From positions 348,608 through 412,607 of the forward strand of contig LUVW01000006.1 in NCBI GenBank assembly GCA_001661515.1: a stretch of 64,000 nucleotides of DNA. The letters are read 5' to 3'. The notes under the pieces were generated by a model. The model ran no database searches and was not told the origin of the DNA. It was given only the letters and a program-made list of their open reading frames with translations. Made by a program: the position numbers and the translations under genes. This document shows positions 1 to 12,400 of the stretch, piece after piece; the first letter of the stretch is position 1; every line of letters starts with the position of its first letter. Source of the stretch: Capniomyces stellatus. Lineage: Eukaryota; Kickxellomycota; Harpellomycetes; Harpellales; Legeriomycetaceae.

Positions 1-761
1 CTGGGCTTGCTGCTTTTTGCCTGTTTTATTGCACAAGAGTCCGTATCTACAATAAAACACGTATTTGTTATTCTTTTTATTAAAAAATATTTTATCTATA
101 CTGTCTTTTTTTTGCTCTTTCCTGCCAAACGCATTTTTGGCTTTGCCATTCTATTGCAATTTTTAAAAGAAAAAGTCGTGATAAAATGTATGTACTAAAT
201 GTATATACTGATTGTGGGACTTACATATAGTACCCAAATCCATCTAGTTCTTCTGACACCTGCTCCACCTCTTGCAGCAGAGTCAACAGCATTGAACTCG
301 TATTCGCTATGTTTATGATTTTTCAAACCAATTTAGTCATTCCCACCAAATTGATTTAAGCTTTGGAGCTAAACATAGAACCAAAGAATATGCTTCATTA
401 ATGCACTTACTTTTTTCGGCAGACCTCTCCAACTCCTCTTTCTCTATACACTGTTTGTTTCGAATTAATAGGAAAAACATTAAAAATATTTAGTAATTGG
501 GCTTGTTAAGCTACACTAGACAATAACGCACTCAAAAAGCAACACTGTATACTTACTAAATACTGCGAATACCAACGAAGAAACCTGTTCTTATTGCTTT
601 TAGCCTTTCTTAGTATGTATTTTGCCGATTCAAATTCTCGTAGATCGAATTCAGCTTTGGCCAGCAAATATTCGCATGACTCGTTCTCTTCAAGGATCCT
701 ATCTCTTGCTTTCCGAATATTCTCTTCAGCCTCTACACTCGATCCTTTGTCGCCGTTGTCT

Positions 762-810
<49 letters not shown>

Positions 811-1189
811 ATGGTGTCACTAATGGCTTTAAGCCTAAATCCGTATATCCCTGTCTTGAATGGTTAAGAGTGATCTCGGTTTTATTTGAATCTACCTCTC
901 CTTCCAATTCAAGTTTTAAATTCAAGTGATATAACTGTTCTGCTGCCCTACGCCGTATATAAATTATTATTAACAGAGACAAATGTATATACCAATGTTT
1001 TTTTTGTTTTTGTTTTTGTTTTTTTTGCCAAAAATACATATTCACACATTAAAATGAAGTTGGCTACACTTTCACTTTTTCCTTCTGCTCGTACTTGTAC
1101 ACTTACCATTTAGCCGACTTTAACAATCCCCTTGCTGAACAATCCAGCACTGCATTTCTTAATTTATCTCGAGTTTGCACTAGATCCAT
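1..1189 (-). CDS. CDC23: Anaphase-promoting complex subunit Cdc23/APC8, N-terminal part, truncated by window edge
   Basis: TPR-type scaffold subunit of the APC/C ubiquitin ligase, which drives mitotic exit in the nucleus. Modelled exons on the minus strand: 1189-1107, 947-557, 450-411, 306-225 and 46-1, continuing past the left edge. Exon 1 opens MDLVQTRDKLRNAVLDC and joins in phase to give LLKSAKWAAEQL, matching the SAKWAAEL signature of APC8 N-termini. Exon 2 carries YLLAKAEFDLREFESAKYIL followed by RFLRWYSQYL, corresponding to the family's AKSYFDLKEYDRAA and FLYMYSRYL. Exons 4-5 join as LDGFGYYIYGLL, matching the family's DAFGLYLYGVVL. About 213 residues are visible of a protein normally near 600. 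A 15-Asn run interrupts exon 2. All splice sites are GT-AG. Family is confident; the small exon 3 is the least certain. Confidence 0.88.
762..810. repeat. (TTG/CAA)n trinucleotide repeat in CDC23
   Basis: About sixteen tandem TTG units on the plus strand. Read on the minus strand they are AAC/CAA units encoding a polyasparagine run in exon 2 of the Cdc23 gene. The length stays in frame. A likely length-variable microsatellite in a linker before the first TPR repeats. Confidence 0.9.
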
Positions 1190-1618
1190 TTTGATACATT
1201 CTACACTTAAGCTGAGCTATCTTTTCTAGAAACAATACAAATTAGAGCACAGTTTACTGATGATTATAAACAAACTACCACTTCAATACTAAAATATTCC
1301 AACCACTAAATTCCATACCAAACCCCGAATATTGAATATTTATTTTAGCTTGATTTAGCCAACCATTGGACTTGATTTGTGCCTAAATTAAACCAAGCTA
1401 CTATGCTTCAATTTAATAATCAATCAAATAAGCTAATCAACCCTTGAAATACAGAGTAAAACTAAAGAAACAAATTCACCAAAAATAGTCTAGTTGACGC
1501 AACTAAGAACCTTTCCGCTAATAATTCGCAACACTGATTCTAACTCTTCAACGTTAACTTTACAATCTCAATAAAAATAAATGTATTTTAATTAAAAAAT
1601 TATAAAAAAAATCAATTA
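1190..1618. other. Intergenic, CDC23 5' flank
   Basis: AT-rich spacer between the Cdc23 start codon and the 3' end of the tRNA. The only distinct element seen is the T-run terminator of the tRNA (1604-1611). No ORF with recognisable similarity was found. Confidence 0.6.
1604..1611 (-). terminator. Pol III terminator of tRNA-Val
   Basis: An eight-base A run on the plus strand, which is TTTTTTTT on the minus strand, lies 8-15 nt past the 3' end of the tRNA. This is the expected RNA polymerase III termination signal. Confidence 0.75.
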
Positions 1619-1691
1619 TAGAGCTATTGGGGATCGAACCCAAGACCTGCTGCGTGTAAGGCAGACGTGATAACCACTACACCATAGCTCT
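1619..1691 (-). tRNA. tRNA-Val (anticodon UAC)
   Basis: A 73-nt cloverleaf on the minus strand. The acceptor stem AGAGCTA pairs perfectly with TAGCTCT and the discriminator base is A. The D arm is GTG..CAC, containing AGTGGTTAT (A box). The anticodon loop is CTTACAC with anticodon TAC, reading GUA (Val). The T arm is TTGGG-TTCGATC-CCCAA (B box GGTTCGATCCC form). There is no intron. The anticodon stem has four good pairs, but the outermost pair (27-43) is T-C, a mismatch in an otherwise normal tRNA. CCA is not encoded, as is usual in eukaryotes. Confidence 0.92.
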
Positions 1692-2129
1692 ATAAAAAAC
1701 TGGCAATAGTCGCACCATTTTGTAAAGCACCCCAATTATGTCTACATGTTTGAATCCAGTAACAACCAGAAGGATAATAACTTCCTGCTACCATTAGCAG
1801 CATCCGAGTACCAGAACCAACCACATTATTGAGACTGTTAATTGCTTACAATATATTTGTGAACATGATAAAAACATTTCGACTCTATCACTAATAAACA
1901 AATGGCCACGCATGTGCTGTTGGATATTTTATAACTTTGAGATTTACTCCAATATGGCCTATTAGTAGAACCTGGCATTTTACTACTTAATCAGTTAAGT
2001 TTAAAACTTTGAAACCAAGCATCTGGTATAGTAAACGCGTATATTAAACATGAAATAAAAGTAAATGTCTTTGTTGGTTATCAGCTGTTGGTTATAAATA
2101 TTTGAGTTGCACAGAGTACAGACGCAGAA
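1692..2129. other. Intergenic, between tRNA and Rab5 gene 3' end
   Basis: AT-rich spacer upstream of the tRNA and downstream of the Rab5 stop codon. No further gene or structured element was seen. Confidence 0.6.
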
Positions 2130-3464
2130 CTAACAAGCGCAGTTGTTTGAACTGTCACCATTGCCATCATTTTGGCTTCTAAATCCGAACCCTGCTTCGC
2201 TTAGTCTACTAACATTTACTGTTCCCGAATTGAGCTGATTTCCTCGCATTGTATGCATGTTGGCAAGAATAGAGTCAAGTGGCAAACTCTTGGCTAAAAA
2301 TACCCACCAAAAATAATATTGGCATTACGTTATATCAATTTTTTACAGTAAACTTTTACAGCAAGTCCTTATGGCAATTAATTATAGCATTTTATACCCG
2401 CACCAAGTAGGCTATTATATTTTATATTTTGCAAAAGCTTGAATAAAGCCTACCTATGCTAGTGAATGTATCTGAGACGTTGGTATTGTCTTTGGCGCTT
2501 GTTTCAAAAAACAGCAAACCGGCTTCACGTGCGTATGCTGCAACCTCCTCTGTAGAAATTTCGCGACCATGATGGGAGCCTTGGTCCTCGTTTTCTTGGT
2601 CACTATCAGCTGAGCCTTCTAACCCGTCTCCATGTGTGCTGTCGGGCCTATCAGCCAAGTCCAGTTTGTTTCCGACAAACGCAATGACTATATTTGGGCT
2701 TGCTTGTCTCTGAAGCTCTTTAACCCATGACTTTGCTTTGTCCAAGCTCGACTAAAACATTTTAATAATACAAAACATTAATTAAACCCCAGCTGTAAAG
2801 CCAAAAATATACTGAAAGTATGGAATACACCATGTGGACTATTCAGCCCTGGTTAGCCCAATAAACTTACGCTTCGGGTTATGTCGTACACAACTATGGC
2901 AGCCTGTGCATTTCTATAATACATTGGGGCTAATGAATGAAATCTTTCTTGACCAGCTGTATCCCAAATCTCATATTTAACTGTCTTGTCATCGGCTTGG
3001 CAAATTTGTGTTAAAAATGCGGCTATTCGCGATTATTTTAAAATTCAAAAACATACTCTTTTAGTGTTTTACAACATAAATTCAAACTTGACCTGTTAAT
3101 CCATTTCATACTGCCTTCGAACGTCAAATAAGCACGGCTTACCTCCAATCGTCGGTTCCTTGTTTTCTTGAAATTCATCGTTTACAAATCTTAAAACTAA
3201 GCTAGATTTCCCCACAGCTGCTTCGCCTATTAGAGTTACAATGCAAACCGTTTGAATAAAGTCAACAAAATTCAAAATTTGTAAATGCTGTGAAGACATG
3301 TGAAAGCAAGTGAGGGGCCGTAAAAAAATACATATAAAATAATATTTTAAAGCAGAATCAGGTGTAATTTTGTTACCAAGCAATACTAATTTGATCTGAA
3401 TAGGCTTTGATGTCGCTCCAGCTGCATTAACTGTGTCAATCGAATTATTTCTTTCTGAATTCAT
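2130..3464 (-). CDS. VPS21: Rab5-family small GTPase (Vps21/Ypt5-like)
   Basis: Early-endosome Rab that recruits tethers and promotes homotypic fusion. Exons: 3464-3377, 3226-3143, 3022-2871, 2751-2454 and 2293-2130, giving 261 residues. Motifs in order: P-loop GEAAVGKS (residues 30-37), effector region EPTIGAAFLTQ (Rab5-type GAAFLTQ), switch [22 protein letters not shown] (from 77), guanine-binding NKLD (136-139) and ETSAK (191-195). The C-terminus NNCAC is a CXC double-prenylation site. Rab5 proteins are usually near 215 residues. The excess is partly a long tail, and partly an acidic, His/Asp/Glu-rich insertion of about 27 residues (143-170) just after NKLD. All four introns are GT..TAG and each removes stops or frame breaks. 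The Rab5 subfamily is confident; the choice among Rab5 paralogues (VPS21/YPT52/YPT53) is not. Confidence 0.92.
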
Positions 3465-6400
3465 CTCGTTTAGTTACCAGATTGTTATTTTGTAAAATGT
3501 ATTTAAAGTTAAAGTATATAGTTTAATAGATATTTTTCTTTGTGTTTGAATTAAATGTGAAATGTTTGTAAGGATACAAGGGTATTCTAAAGCTAACTCT
3601 AGTTATCGTTTTATAAAGCTTGATTTAAATATTAAAATAAAGTAGTCCCGAACAAGAAAACACAGAGCTTTATTTGCTAGGCAAACGTTGTATTTAAAAG
3701 TGGGAAAAGTCTTTAAAACGGACTATTTTTACTATTACTTTTTTGTTTTAGGCTATTTCTCGTAACTAACGACTATACCTATTACAAATAATTGTAAAAT
3801 TATCTCTCTCAATTCTGGAACTTGGCCTTAATCTAAGAGTGTGCCGTGATAATTTCTATTCGTCTCCTGGAGGACGCCTACATCCACCGTAATTGGTGCG
3901 ATTTAAAGCACAACCAAATTCACCTTTTAAAGCTAATGGGCTTTTCATTAGCCTGACTACATATTTATGCGCAAAATACTACAAACTCGTTTTTACATCT
4001 GGTCTTTTCAATTCGCAGAAGACGGTGCTTGGTTTTGCCAATCTACAGAAGAAAACCGCCTTGCTGTGTGGCACATCTTTGGGCATATTTACAGAGCTGG
4101 ATCTTAATACAATTTAGTTTTTGACGTTTTCCACAATAAAAACTATCTTTTAAAGTGTTCAAGACTTGCTTTAGCCCAGAGCTATGCTTCAACAGCACAA
4201 AAACCTTATAAACCCCTCTCAAAAAAATAAAAGGGCGCTGTTGTGTGGATTCTTGACTATCCCGTTTTCAGAGCAAAATTTTTTCTCTACCTCTGTTGTT
4301 TTGAAATATCAAAGTGATCATTTTAATCTTAATCCAAAATTCAACGTTAATGCCTTTAAACCTTTTGGGTGTGATTATTATGCATTTGCTGGTAGCCTAT
4401 TTTATTTACATCGTCTCGTTTTTTTCCATTAAAACATTGTTAATATAAGGTGTTGACATTATTGCAAGCTTTGTGGGCATCAACCACAAAGTGGTGTCAA
4501 ATTAATCTGGCTAATGAATTAATCTGTCTAACGGGCCTGATATTTGTTGAATTTATAAGACGTTTTATTTCGCTTTATGATAAACTGGTCACGTTGTACA
4601 GAAAATCGGTGCATTATTGGTGCACTAAATCATTCAAATCCATTTACTCCGTCAGTTTATTGGCGAGAAACTGTAAAGATAATTTGTAAAGCAGGATATT
4701 TATAATTGCTGGCGAGTTTTTAGCACTCTACGCCAAGTAAAGCGAAACATGGGCCTCACCAACCATCAAATCCCTAAAACGATGGAATTACTTTTTATGG
4801 ATTTTTAAAGCCAAAAAAGATTTTTCCCAAAAAGCATCACCAACCCAAATTAAAGATTAACTAACTTTTAAGTCTAGTTTACATTTTCTGTGAGTGAGGT
4901 GATTAATTTCATTCATATAATATATATCAGGACATACTTTTTAATGCCAAGAAGAAAAGAAAAACATCTTACACACTAAAGCTAACCTGGTCAACTTTTA
5001 TTAACAAGTGGTATTTACAGTTTGCTCAGAGATTGTGGTATTGGTATATATCTTCAAATATTAATGTGAAATGTGTTTTAAAACTTTTAGCTATTTCCTT
5101 ACCAAAACAAACCTCAGCTGAATTACTGTTAAATGAACCAAAGCATGTCACTTTAAAAGTTGCATGCAGGGTTTTAGGCAATGTCCTTGGTGTAAATGTT
5201 AGGTGAGTGCTACATAGAGTTAAAAAAGGGATATCTTGTTGGAATTTCTAGTTGTACTTTGGGCCATCGGAAGTTCAAACTAAATTGTATTTCGCCTTGA
5301 TTGTTAAGACACAATAATGTGCATTATTGTTAAAACATAAACTAACTTGGTCTTTAACAATAAGTAAAATGAAAAAAAATTTGCATATCCAGAACAATAA
5401 TGTTAGTAGAAAATCTACTTTAAATTCCTTTACACAGGTTTTGTTTAGACGGTTGTAGAAATTCTACCACCTATATGTTTATACTACATATGGCTGGATA
5501 ATTGGTATAGTTATACTTTGGTTACGCAAGTTAGCACACCATATCACACCTTCAGTTCGGTTGAAAGAAATAATTTTTTTGTTGCTAAAATGTATTGCTA
5601 AAATGTATTGCTAAATTCCGCAATAAGGCCATGGGAATGTTCTCAAGCATCAAGGTGTCGAAGCTACACCGTAGTTTAGTACCATTCTAAAATGTAAAGT
5701 ATAATTACAAGGAGGCATTATAAAGACGAATGGAATAGATACTCAAAGTTGGTAAAATGGTAGTGTGCTGGTTTTAGCAGAGGAATGCTTTTTTTTTTTG
5801 CCAAGTGAGAACCTGTTATTTTTTTGACCCAAGAATTTAATGCTTCAGAGTGATAACTTTATTCACAATACTAGGTAAAGTTGTTTGGTCATTTTTGCAG
5901 CCAACATTATTTTAAAAAAAAAAAATTTATGATGAAACTTGCAATAAAAAAATATTTAGTAGGCAAGTTAATCACGAGATTGCTAAATAGGTCAAGAGGG
6001 TTTACGATTTTTTTATTTCAAACACAAATGGGTTTTAAATTTACGATTGCTTTGATTAGCATAGCTAGCGCGTTCGCGCTGTAACACAATATAAATACGT
6101 GTTGAACGGGTTACAAATGGTGTGATGTTTTCATGTATTAAATGCCGTTAAAGACGCGAATAACACTGGCCAAAACCCGTTGTTGGCCAATTATGATATT
6201 AAAGGTGCAATACTTTAATTTGTACGCAGATTAGTAAAATCAGATTTGACAGCTTAAAACTAGACTTGAAGTGCCCAACCAACAGGCGAGTATTGGGATC
6301 AAACGTAACCTTTGTCATATTCAAATCCAGAAGTGTGTTGACAGAAAGGGAAGTATAGCTATATCATAACACTCGCGTTTGTAGCTAAATGTAGTTTGGG

Positions 6401-9400
6401 TAAAGTAATGGTGAAATTATAGCTTGGTTTGTATTCAATTTTGCACTCCCAAGCCAAACAGAATAAATAGGTGTTGACGGTTTGCTTGTATTTAATCAGC
6501 ATTTTATTCATCGTAATTTGTAATAAATAATGGAAAAACGCGTCATTTAATCAACACCTTTTCACTTTACAAAATCAGCAAAACTAAATGAACCAATTTG
6601 ACGAAAAATATTGGCGGGTAAAAGGTAAAAAGTAAACAGATGGAAAATCTGTTTATTAAAATTTCGCTACACGTTACTTTGGCGTTTTAAAAATTCGAAG
6701 GTTGGCTTTAAAAATAAAAAGCGACAATTCGGTGAAATATAAGCTTTTATTTTCACTTTTTTGGATTGATTTGGTAGATTATTGGAGGCTATTCATGTAT
6801 TTCTCGAGCAGCTTTCGCATTATCTTGCACCTCGGAATTTGGAATTTATTGCTTGTACATTTTATAGCTAATGTATTTGGACTAATGTAACAAACAAGAG
6901 TTTACTAAAAGTAGAAGAGTTTAATGATTTGTATTGGTGGATGCAGAGTAATGAGAAAAGCAATAACAGTGCCAGATATTTTCAAAGAAAATAATGTTTT
7001 AGTCAAACCAGAGGACAATAGATAGCAACATAGATAAATGCAGGTTAATTAAACCCAAAACAAGAAACAATAATTTGTAATACTATTTTCACAGATTTAC
7101 TTTAAGGGAATCAAACAACTAAATGGCAATCACTAATCAATAAGCTTATAACGCCTTAATGCTGTAATGCTATAATGCGCGGTTTGTCTCGGGTGGCTTT
7201 ACCCAACGCACCACTCAAGCTACGTATTATTTTACTTGGGTGGGTTTGTAATACTGCTAAACTCAAAGACAAAACATTACAGGATTATGCTTTACCTAAA
7301 AGGGATATCTGTGATGTTAACAGAAACATAAGGTGTGTTGGTAGGTATAAGATTTTGGCAGTTGGGTCGGTAAGTATGCTTAGTAGAAAATGGTATTTCT
7401 TTTTGTTATAAAAGAATCAAAAGGAATATGATAGAGCCTGCGACTTTAGTTGACTAGTTGTAGCAGAATAGACAGTATAAGTTAAGTCAACCAAAAAAGG
7501 TACTATATGTATGTGTTTGTGGGAAGGGGAGGAGAGGAGAGTGATGTGAAAGTAAGGACAATAATGAGCCGGAAATGAGGAAATAGTACGTGATAATTAA
7601 TCAGCATTCCAATTGTTAGGGAGAATTTGCATGATTTACAGTTTGTTTATTTTTAAAGATATATTTATTAGTGCATGCACATACTGTATATTCGTCCAAG
7701 AGAAATAAGCGAGAAGTTTTCAGGTGAAAGTCAAGATAAAAAAACAAAGAAAGCAAATCACAAAGCAAGAGCTGGATAGTCAACAGTGTTTATAACAATA
7801 TTACCTAGAGTTTGTTAAACGAACAAAAAATGTTTTCGTATTAGAGCAAGAGTGATTAGTAAATTGCAAATCGAAATGAAAAGACGTGAATAGCCCAGCA
7901 GTAAAAAAAAAAAAAGGCTACTAAAGCAGAATATGCACTTTTAGAAAGAACACACAATGTAAAAGTGTGACCATATAGGCAGCGCTTGTTCTGGCAAGTG
8001 CTGGCAAGTGCTGACTAGTGCTGACAAGAATATAACGGTGCTTGGTAAACCGGCTTGTACAAGAGAAACAGAGTTGGTGGTGGTTAGACCGCAGCAGCAT
8101 TAAGGCTGGCGAGAGAGCCATACATTTTAACGGTACCAGTTGATATGGCAAAAGCAAATGTTGTAGCAAAAAAAGTACACGAGTTGGTGGTTTAGATTTT
8201 TTTTGACTTTTTTATTACTGAATTTAGATTTTTTTTGCTTATTATTCTAGTTGGTTTATTAACCAAGTTAAATAATGTAAAACTCGCAACTAATTAGATT
8301 GAAGCCAATTTGGGCCAAAATGAGGTTGAATGATAAATACGAATTGCTATAGTGATATAAAATAAACAAATAAGCTTGTTTTGTTTACCAATTTGTGAAG
8401 GTAATAGCAAAAGAGAAATAAAAAGTTTATCAAGGTAAATTAATCAGCGTGTATTTCAACAATTCACATTGATAAAACACGACATTACAAATAGTATGGT
8501 TGTATTGTGTTGCAAATTCAATGGATTTAAAGCATTTCGAGTTTTTATCACTGTGATTACAGCTTTTGGCAAAAGTAAGAAACATTTAAATAAAACCAGA
8601 ATTTGCTGAATCTATTTCGTATATACTTTTCTTTTATTAAAACTCATTTTGGATATTCCAAGAATGAAATATATTTTCAATCAATTTTGAGCTTGTTTCA
8701 AAAAAATCAAACAAGCAAGAAAAAAAAAAGCAAAAGAAAAATGAACTAAAATTAGTTCTTTTTGCAAGTCGATTCAAACATTATCTTGACTATTAATAAG
8801 CTTTATAACTTTTTTTTTCTTTCTTAGCCAACTTTTACTCTTAAAAACATTTGGAAAAGTCAAAGCTATTCTTTGCTTTTAAATACTATTAAATACTTTT
8901 TTTTTCTAATTCAGCAAACGTTGTTAAATTGATTTAACCAGACCTGGTTTGGTATCGGAGATAGATTATTCCCTTTTTTCCACTACTTAACGCATTTTCC
9001 TACCTAACGCATATTCACTAACAGCAATAGTTACAAGATTACATTATAAAATTATACAGTTTTTAAACTAAATAGAGGCAAGAAGAAGAAATATCAAAAT
9101 AAGAGCACCAAAAGGAGGGGCAAATAGGCTGAATAGCAACAACACCGGCCATCACAAGTGGTATAGCAGCAGTACACGCATACACGCGTTTATAAACACG
9201 AATAACAACTTATAACACACAATATATATATAACAGTAGTTCTAGTCGTATAGTATAGTGGCGTACACCAACTTTTTGTTTTCAGAGTTATAAAGGAATC
9301 AATTTTAAAACCCCAACCGTAGTTTAACACGACTGTAGGGAAAAGAGAGAGAGAGAGAGAGAATCGAGCTAGATTCAGTGGCAATATCAAGGGAGGTGGA

Positions 9401-9493
9401 ATAAGCAAAAGAGATTAGACAAGACAAGTATACAGCTATATCGAGTCTAGTTGGACTGAAAAGAAAAAAAGTACAGGTAATACCCAGGTTATC
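3465..9493. other. 6-kb gene desert (intergenic)
   Basis: AT-rich sequence with homopolymer A and T runs and only short, low-complexity ORFs (under 85 codons) lacking family signatures or consistent splice structure. Minor items: a tandem repeat of TTGCTAAAATGTA type near 5582-5615, and a degenerate 10-bp tandem repeat (consensus TGGCAAGTGC / TGACTAGTGC) near 7986-8028. The last ~300 bp is the leader and promoter of the LIM gene (TATATATATA near 9223, GA repeat at 9345-9362). No transposase, reverse transcriptase or tRNA was seen. Confidence 0.5.
9345..9362. repeat. (GA)n repeat in 5' leader of LIM gene
   Basis: Nine GA dinucleotides about 130 bp before the LIM-protein start codon. It could be a polypurine promoter or leader element, or simply a microsatellite. 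Confidence 0.7.
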
Positions 9494-12400
9494 ATGTTTT
9501 GCAGAAGTTGTGGAAGTATAGCACGTGGTGACAGGTGTTCCAAATGTGGAGGAAGACCGGTTGAGTCTACAGTGTCATCAAGTGCCTTTGTTCCAGAAAA
9601 GAGAGACCCGTGGCTTACAGGATATATGGAGAGACGGTTGAATGGAGAGCAGCCAGTAAGTCCAATTCCAACACCAACAGAAGAGGCACGTCCGGACCAC
9701 AGTATGCGAAGAAGAAGCTTTGTGTATGACAGGACCAACAGCAGTACAGAAATGTTGAGCGGGTCACGCGATTTCAACCGGTTCTTGACACCACAAAAGG
9801 AGAGCTCAAACGGTTTCTATAACAGAAAGGTGGTTTCGCCATTCACAAAGCCAGCAAATGTTCCACAGTCACCAAGGAGTATAGCAGAGTTATCAAACAT
9901 TTTGAAAAGCCCAAACCTGTTTTCACAGGCGTTGCCAAATGGAAAAATGAGCATGCAAAACACGCCAGGATCGCCCAAACAAATGTACATGAGCTCTTCG
10001 GATTTGTTGAATGAGAAAAGGATGAATTTCAGCAGCATTACACAGGATATTTTTGGGACAGTTTCACAGTCGCCGCTAGGGCTAAATGAGCCAGGCTGTG
10101 TGTCTAGGATGTCAAACAGGTCGTTTGGTGACTCGTTTAATGGCGGGTCTAGGCCAAGCTCACCCATGAGCAATACGAACGGATTCAAAAGTCTCTTGGG
10201 CCAACCGTCTATTGAGAACTTTAGACCACCAAGCAGAAAGGAGAACCGAACAGAAAGCTTTGCAGATATGATGGAGCGAATCAAAGGGATTCACGAGCCG
10301 CTAGGCAGTCCTAAATCTGGTGGCGTTGAAGGGATAAGCGTAGTTGGGGGCAGCGAATATACGGGTGCTGGGGCTAAACAAAGCAGCGGTAAGGGGGCAT
10401 TATCGCCTTTGGATATAGCTGGCGGTAATAAATTAAGTGTGGGGGCAGGGAGATATGATGGCGGGAGAGATTCGCCTACACACACAAAAGTGAATGGTGG
10501 GTGTAGCTCACCTGTAGCACCAAGATTTGGGGCATACACGCCTACAAAGCAAAGACAAGAGGTCAAAACACCTGTTCAAGAAAGCGTAGACGATGATGTC
10601 AAGTATATTGTTGGTAGACTTTCAGCGCGCAAGAGAGCAGAAACAGAGTCCAATTTGAGTTTGGCACCAGGATACAATCACATTAGTAAAACCAATGGTG
10701 CAGAGATTGGATTGGTGAATGCAGGTTTTGCCAACAGCGATCAAACTGGGGCTGGTATGAGGGGTGGTTTGGATGCTTCACCATCTGCAAATAGATACAG
10801 TTACCAGAGCAAAGTAGCAAGTCCGGTACCAGTGAGACTTTACTCGCCAACAATCAAGAACAGAGAGGATGCTTTTGAGGTGCGACACCAGCCAAGCAGA
10901 CAGGAAGAGAAGGTGCAGGATAAAGAGGATTTGCAGAGAGAGGATGTGAGTGTAGAGAAGGGAGTGGATGAGAAGAAGAAAGCTGAGCAGGGTAGGATGC
11001 ATCCGTTAGGCCATTTGAAGGGCAGTGTTGCCAAAAACACAAATAGTATGTCCTTGCAGATAGAACTGTTGGCAAAAACCAAAGAGTGTACGGAATGCAC
11101 AAAGGAGCTGAGGTTTGAGGAGCAGAAGCAGTTTGCTAGCCGACCAGGAGTGGTGTTCTGTCATAATTGTTACAGCAAAGAGTACACAAAAGGGACCTGT
11201 TGTGGATGTAAGAAGATGGTGCTTACTCACGGGAGGCCATGGACTAGCGTGCTAGGAAATGTGTGGCATAGACTGTGTATGAAGTGTGGTAGCTGTGGAG
11301 CGTTGATAGTTGGGGGCGAGGTTAATGGGCTTGGAGACAAAGTGTACTGCGTGCGACACATGCCAAACAAAGTTGACGATGTTAAGGAGCTGGAATTAGT
11401 GCAAGAAAAGCTTGACAGGAAGGCAGTTGAGTCCACTGACTCGGAGAGAGCCGAGTCTAGATACAACAAGTTTAAGAACAGTATTTTAATGGGTGCAAAG
11501 CCTGTAAAAAGTGTGGTGAGCAACAAATCAATGATTTCAGAAGGCGGATTAGCAAACAGTGGTTCTCCAAGGTCATTATCTGTGTTTAACAGCAGATCTG
11601 GGCTGAATTTAGACATGGATGACAAGAAACAGGCCATATCGAATCTACAAAATGACTTGATAAAACTGGGAGCAAGTGGATCCAGTTCATCATCAACCAA
11701 CAATTTGTCAATCTCATCGATCCATGATCATAGAGGAAACAAACTTACCAGCCCTATCCAGTCAGTCGACTCGGTAAAGCTGGTAGTAAACGCTCAAAAT
11801 ATAAAAGAAGTGGAAATTGAAAAAAAGGAGGAAATGGTGGAAGGTGAGGAAATTGAAGAAAAGGAGGAAATGGAGGAAAGTAAGGAAATGGATGAAAGTG
11901 AGGAAATGGATGAAAAGGTGGAAAAAGAGTTGCGTGAAGTGGTTGGAGACGTTGACTCTGATGATTCCACAGAATATGGAAGCGAAAGCTCGATTAATTT
12001 GCAAAAGTTAAAGCTGATTTCAGAAGAGAACAGCTTGGTATCAAGTACTAAGCTTGAAGCAGCAAATGTTGGGCACGAGGAAGTACTACAAATGGACAAA
12101 AGTGTTTCTGATAAAACGAGTTTACTTACTACAGTGTCAAAGGAGAACAGCAAGAGTGCTGTTGGAGAGGTGCAGGATGATGTCCAGAGTTTGCAGTTTA
12201 GTAGCAACGATGTTATGGTTTTCAGAAACCAGCTTGCGATTAGCAGTAGCACGTTGCCAATATCGAATAGTTCTGCACTGCTGAGGGCCGATGAGAACAA
12301 GGTGGTTGGGTGCGAGAAAGGATTAAGCCCAAGTCTAAGTCTAAGTTTAAGGTCGCCAAAATCAAATTCAATTGTGGATCTGTGTCCAAAATCGGTTTCC

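Noticed and set aside
3893..4689. Three consecutive plus-strand ORFs of 74-82 codons
   Set aside because: Phe/Leu/Lys-rich composition expected from AT-rich noncoding DNA. No motifs, no in-phase splice links and no recognisable family.
7986..8028. Short spaced repeats that might suggest a CRISPR-like array
   Set aside because: They are immediately adjacent degenerate 10-bp tandem units without spacers, in a eukaryotic genome.
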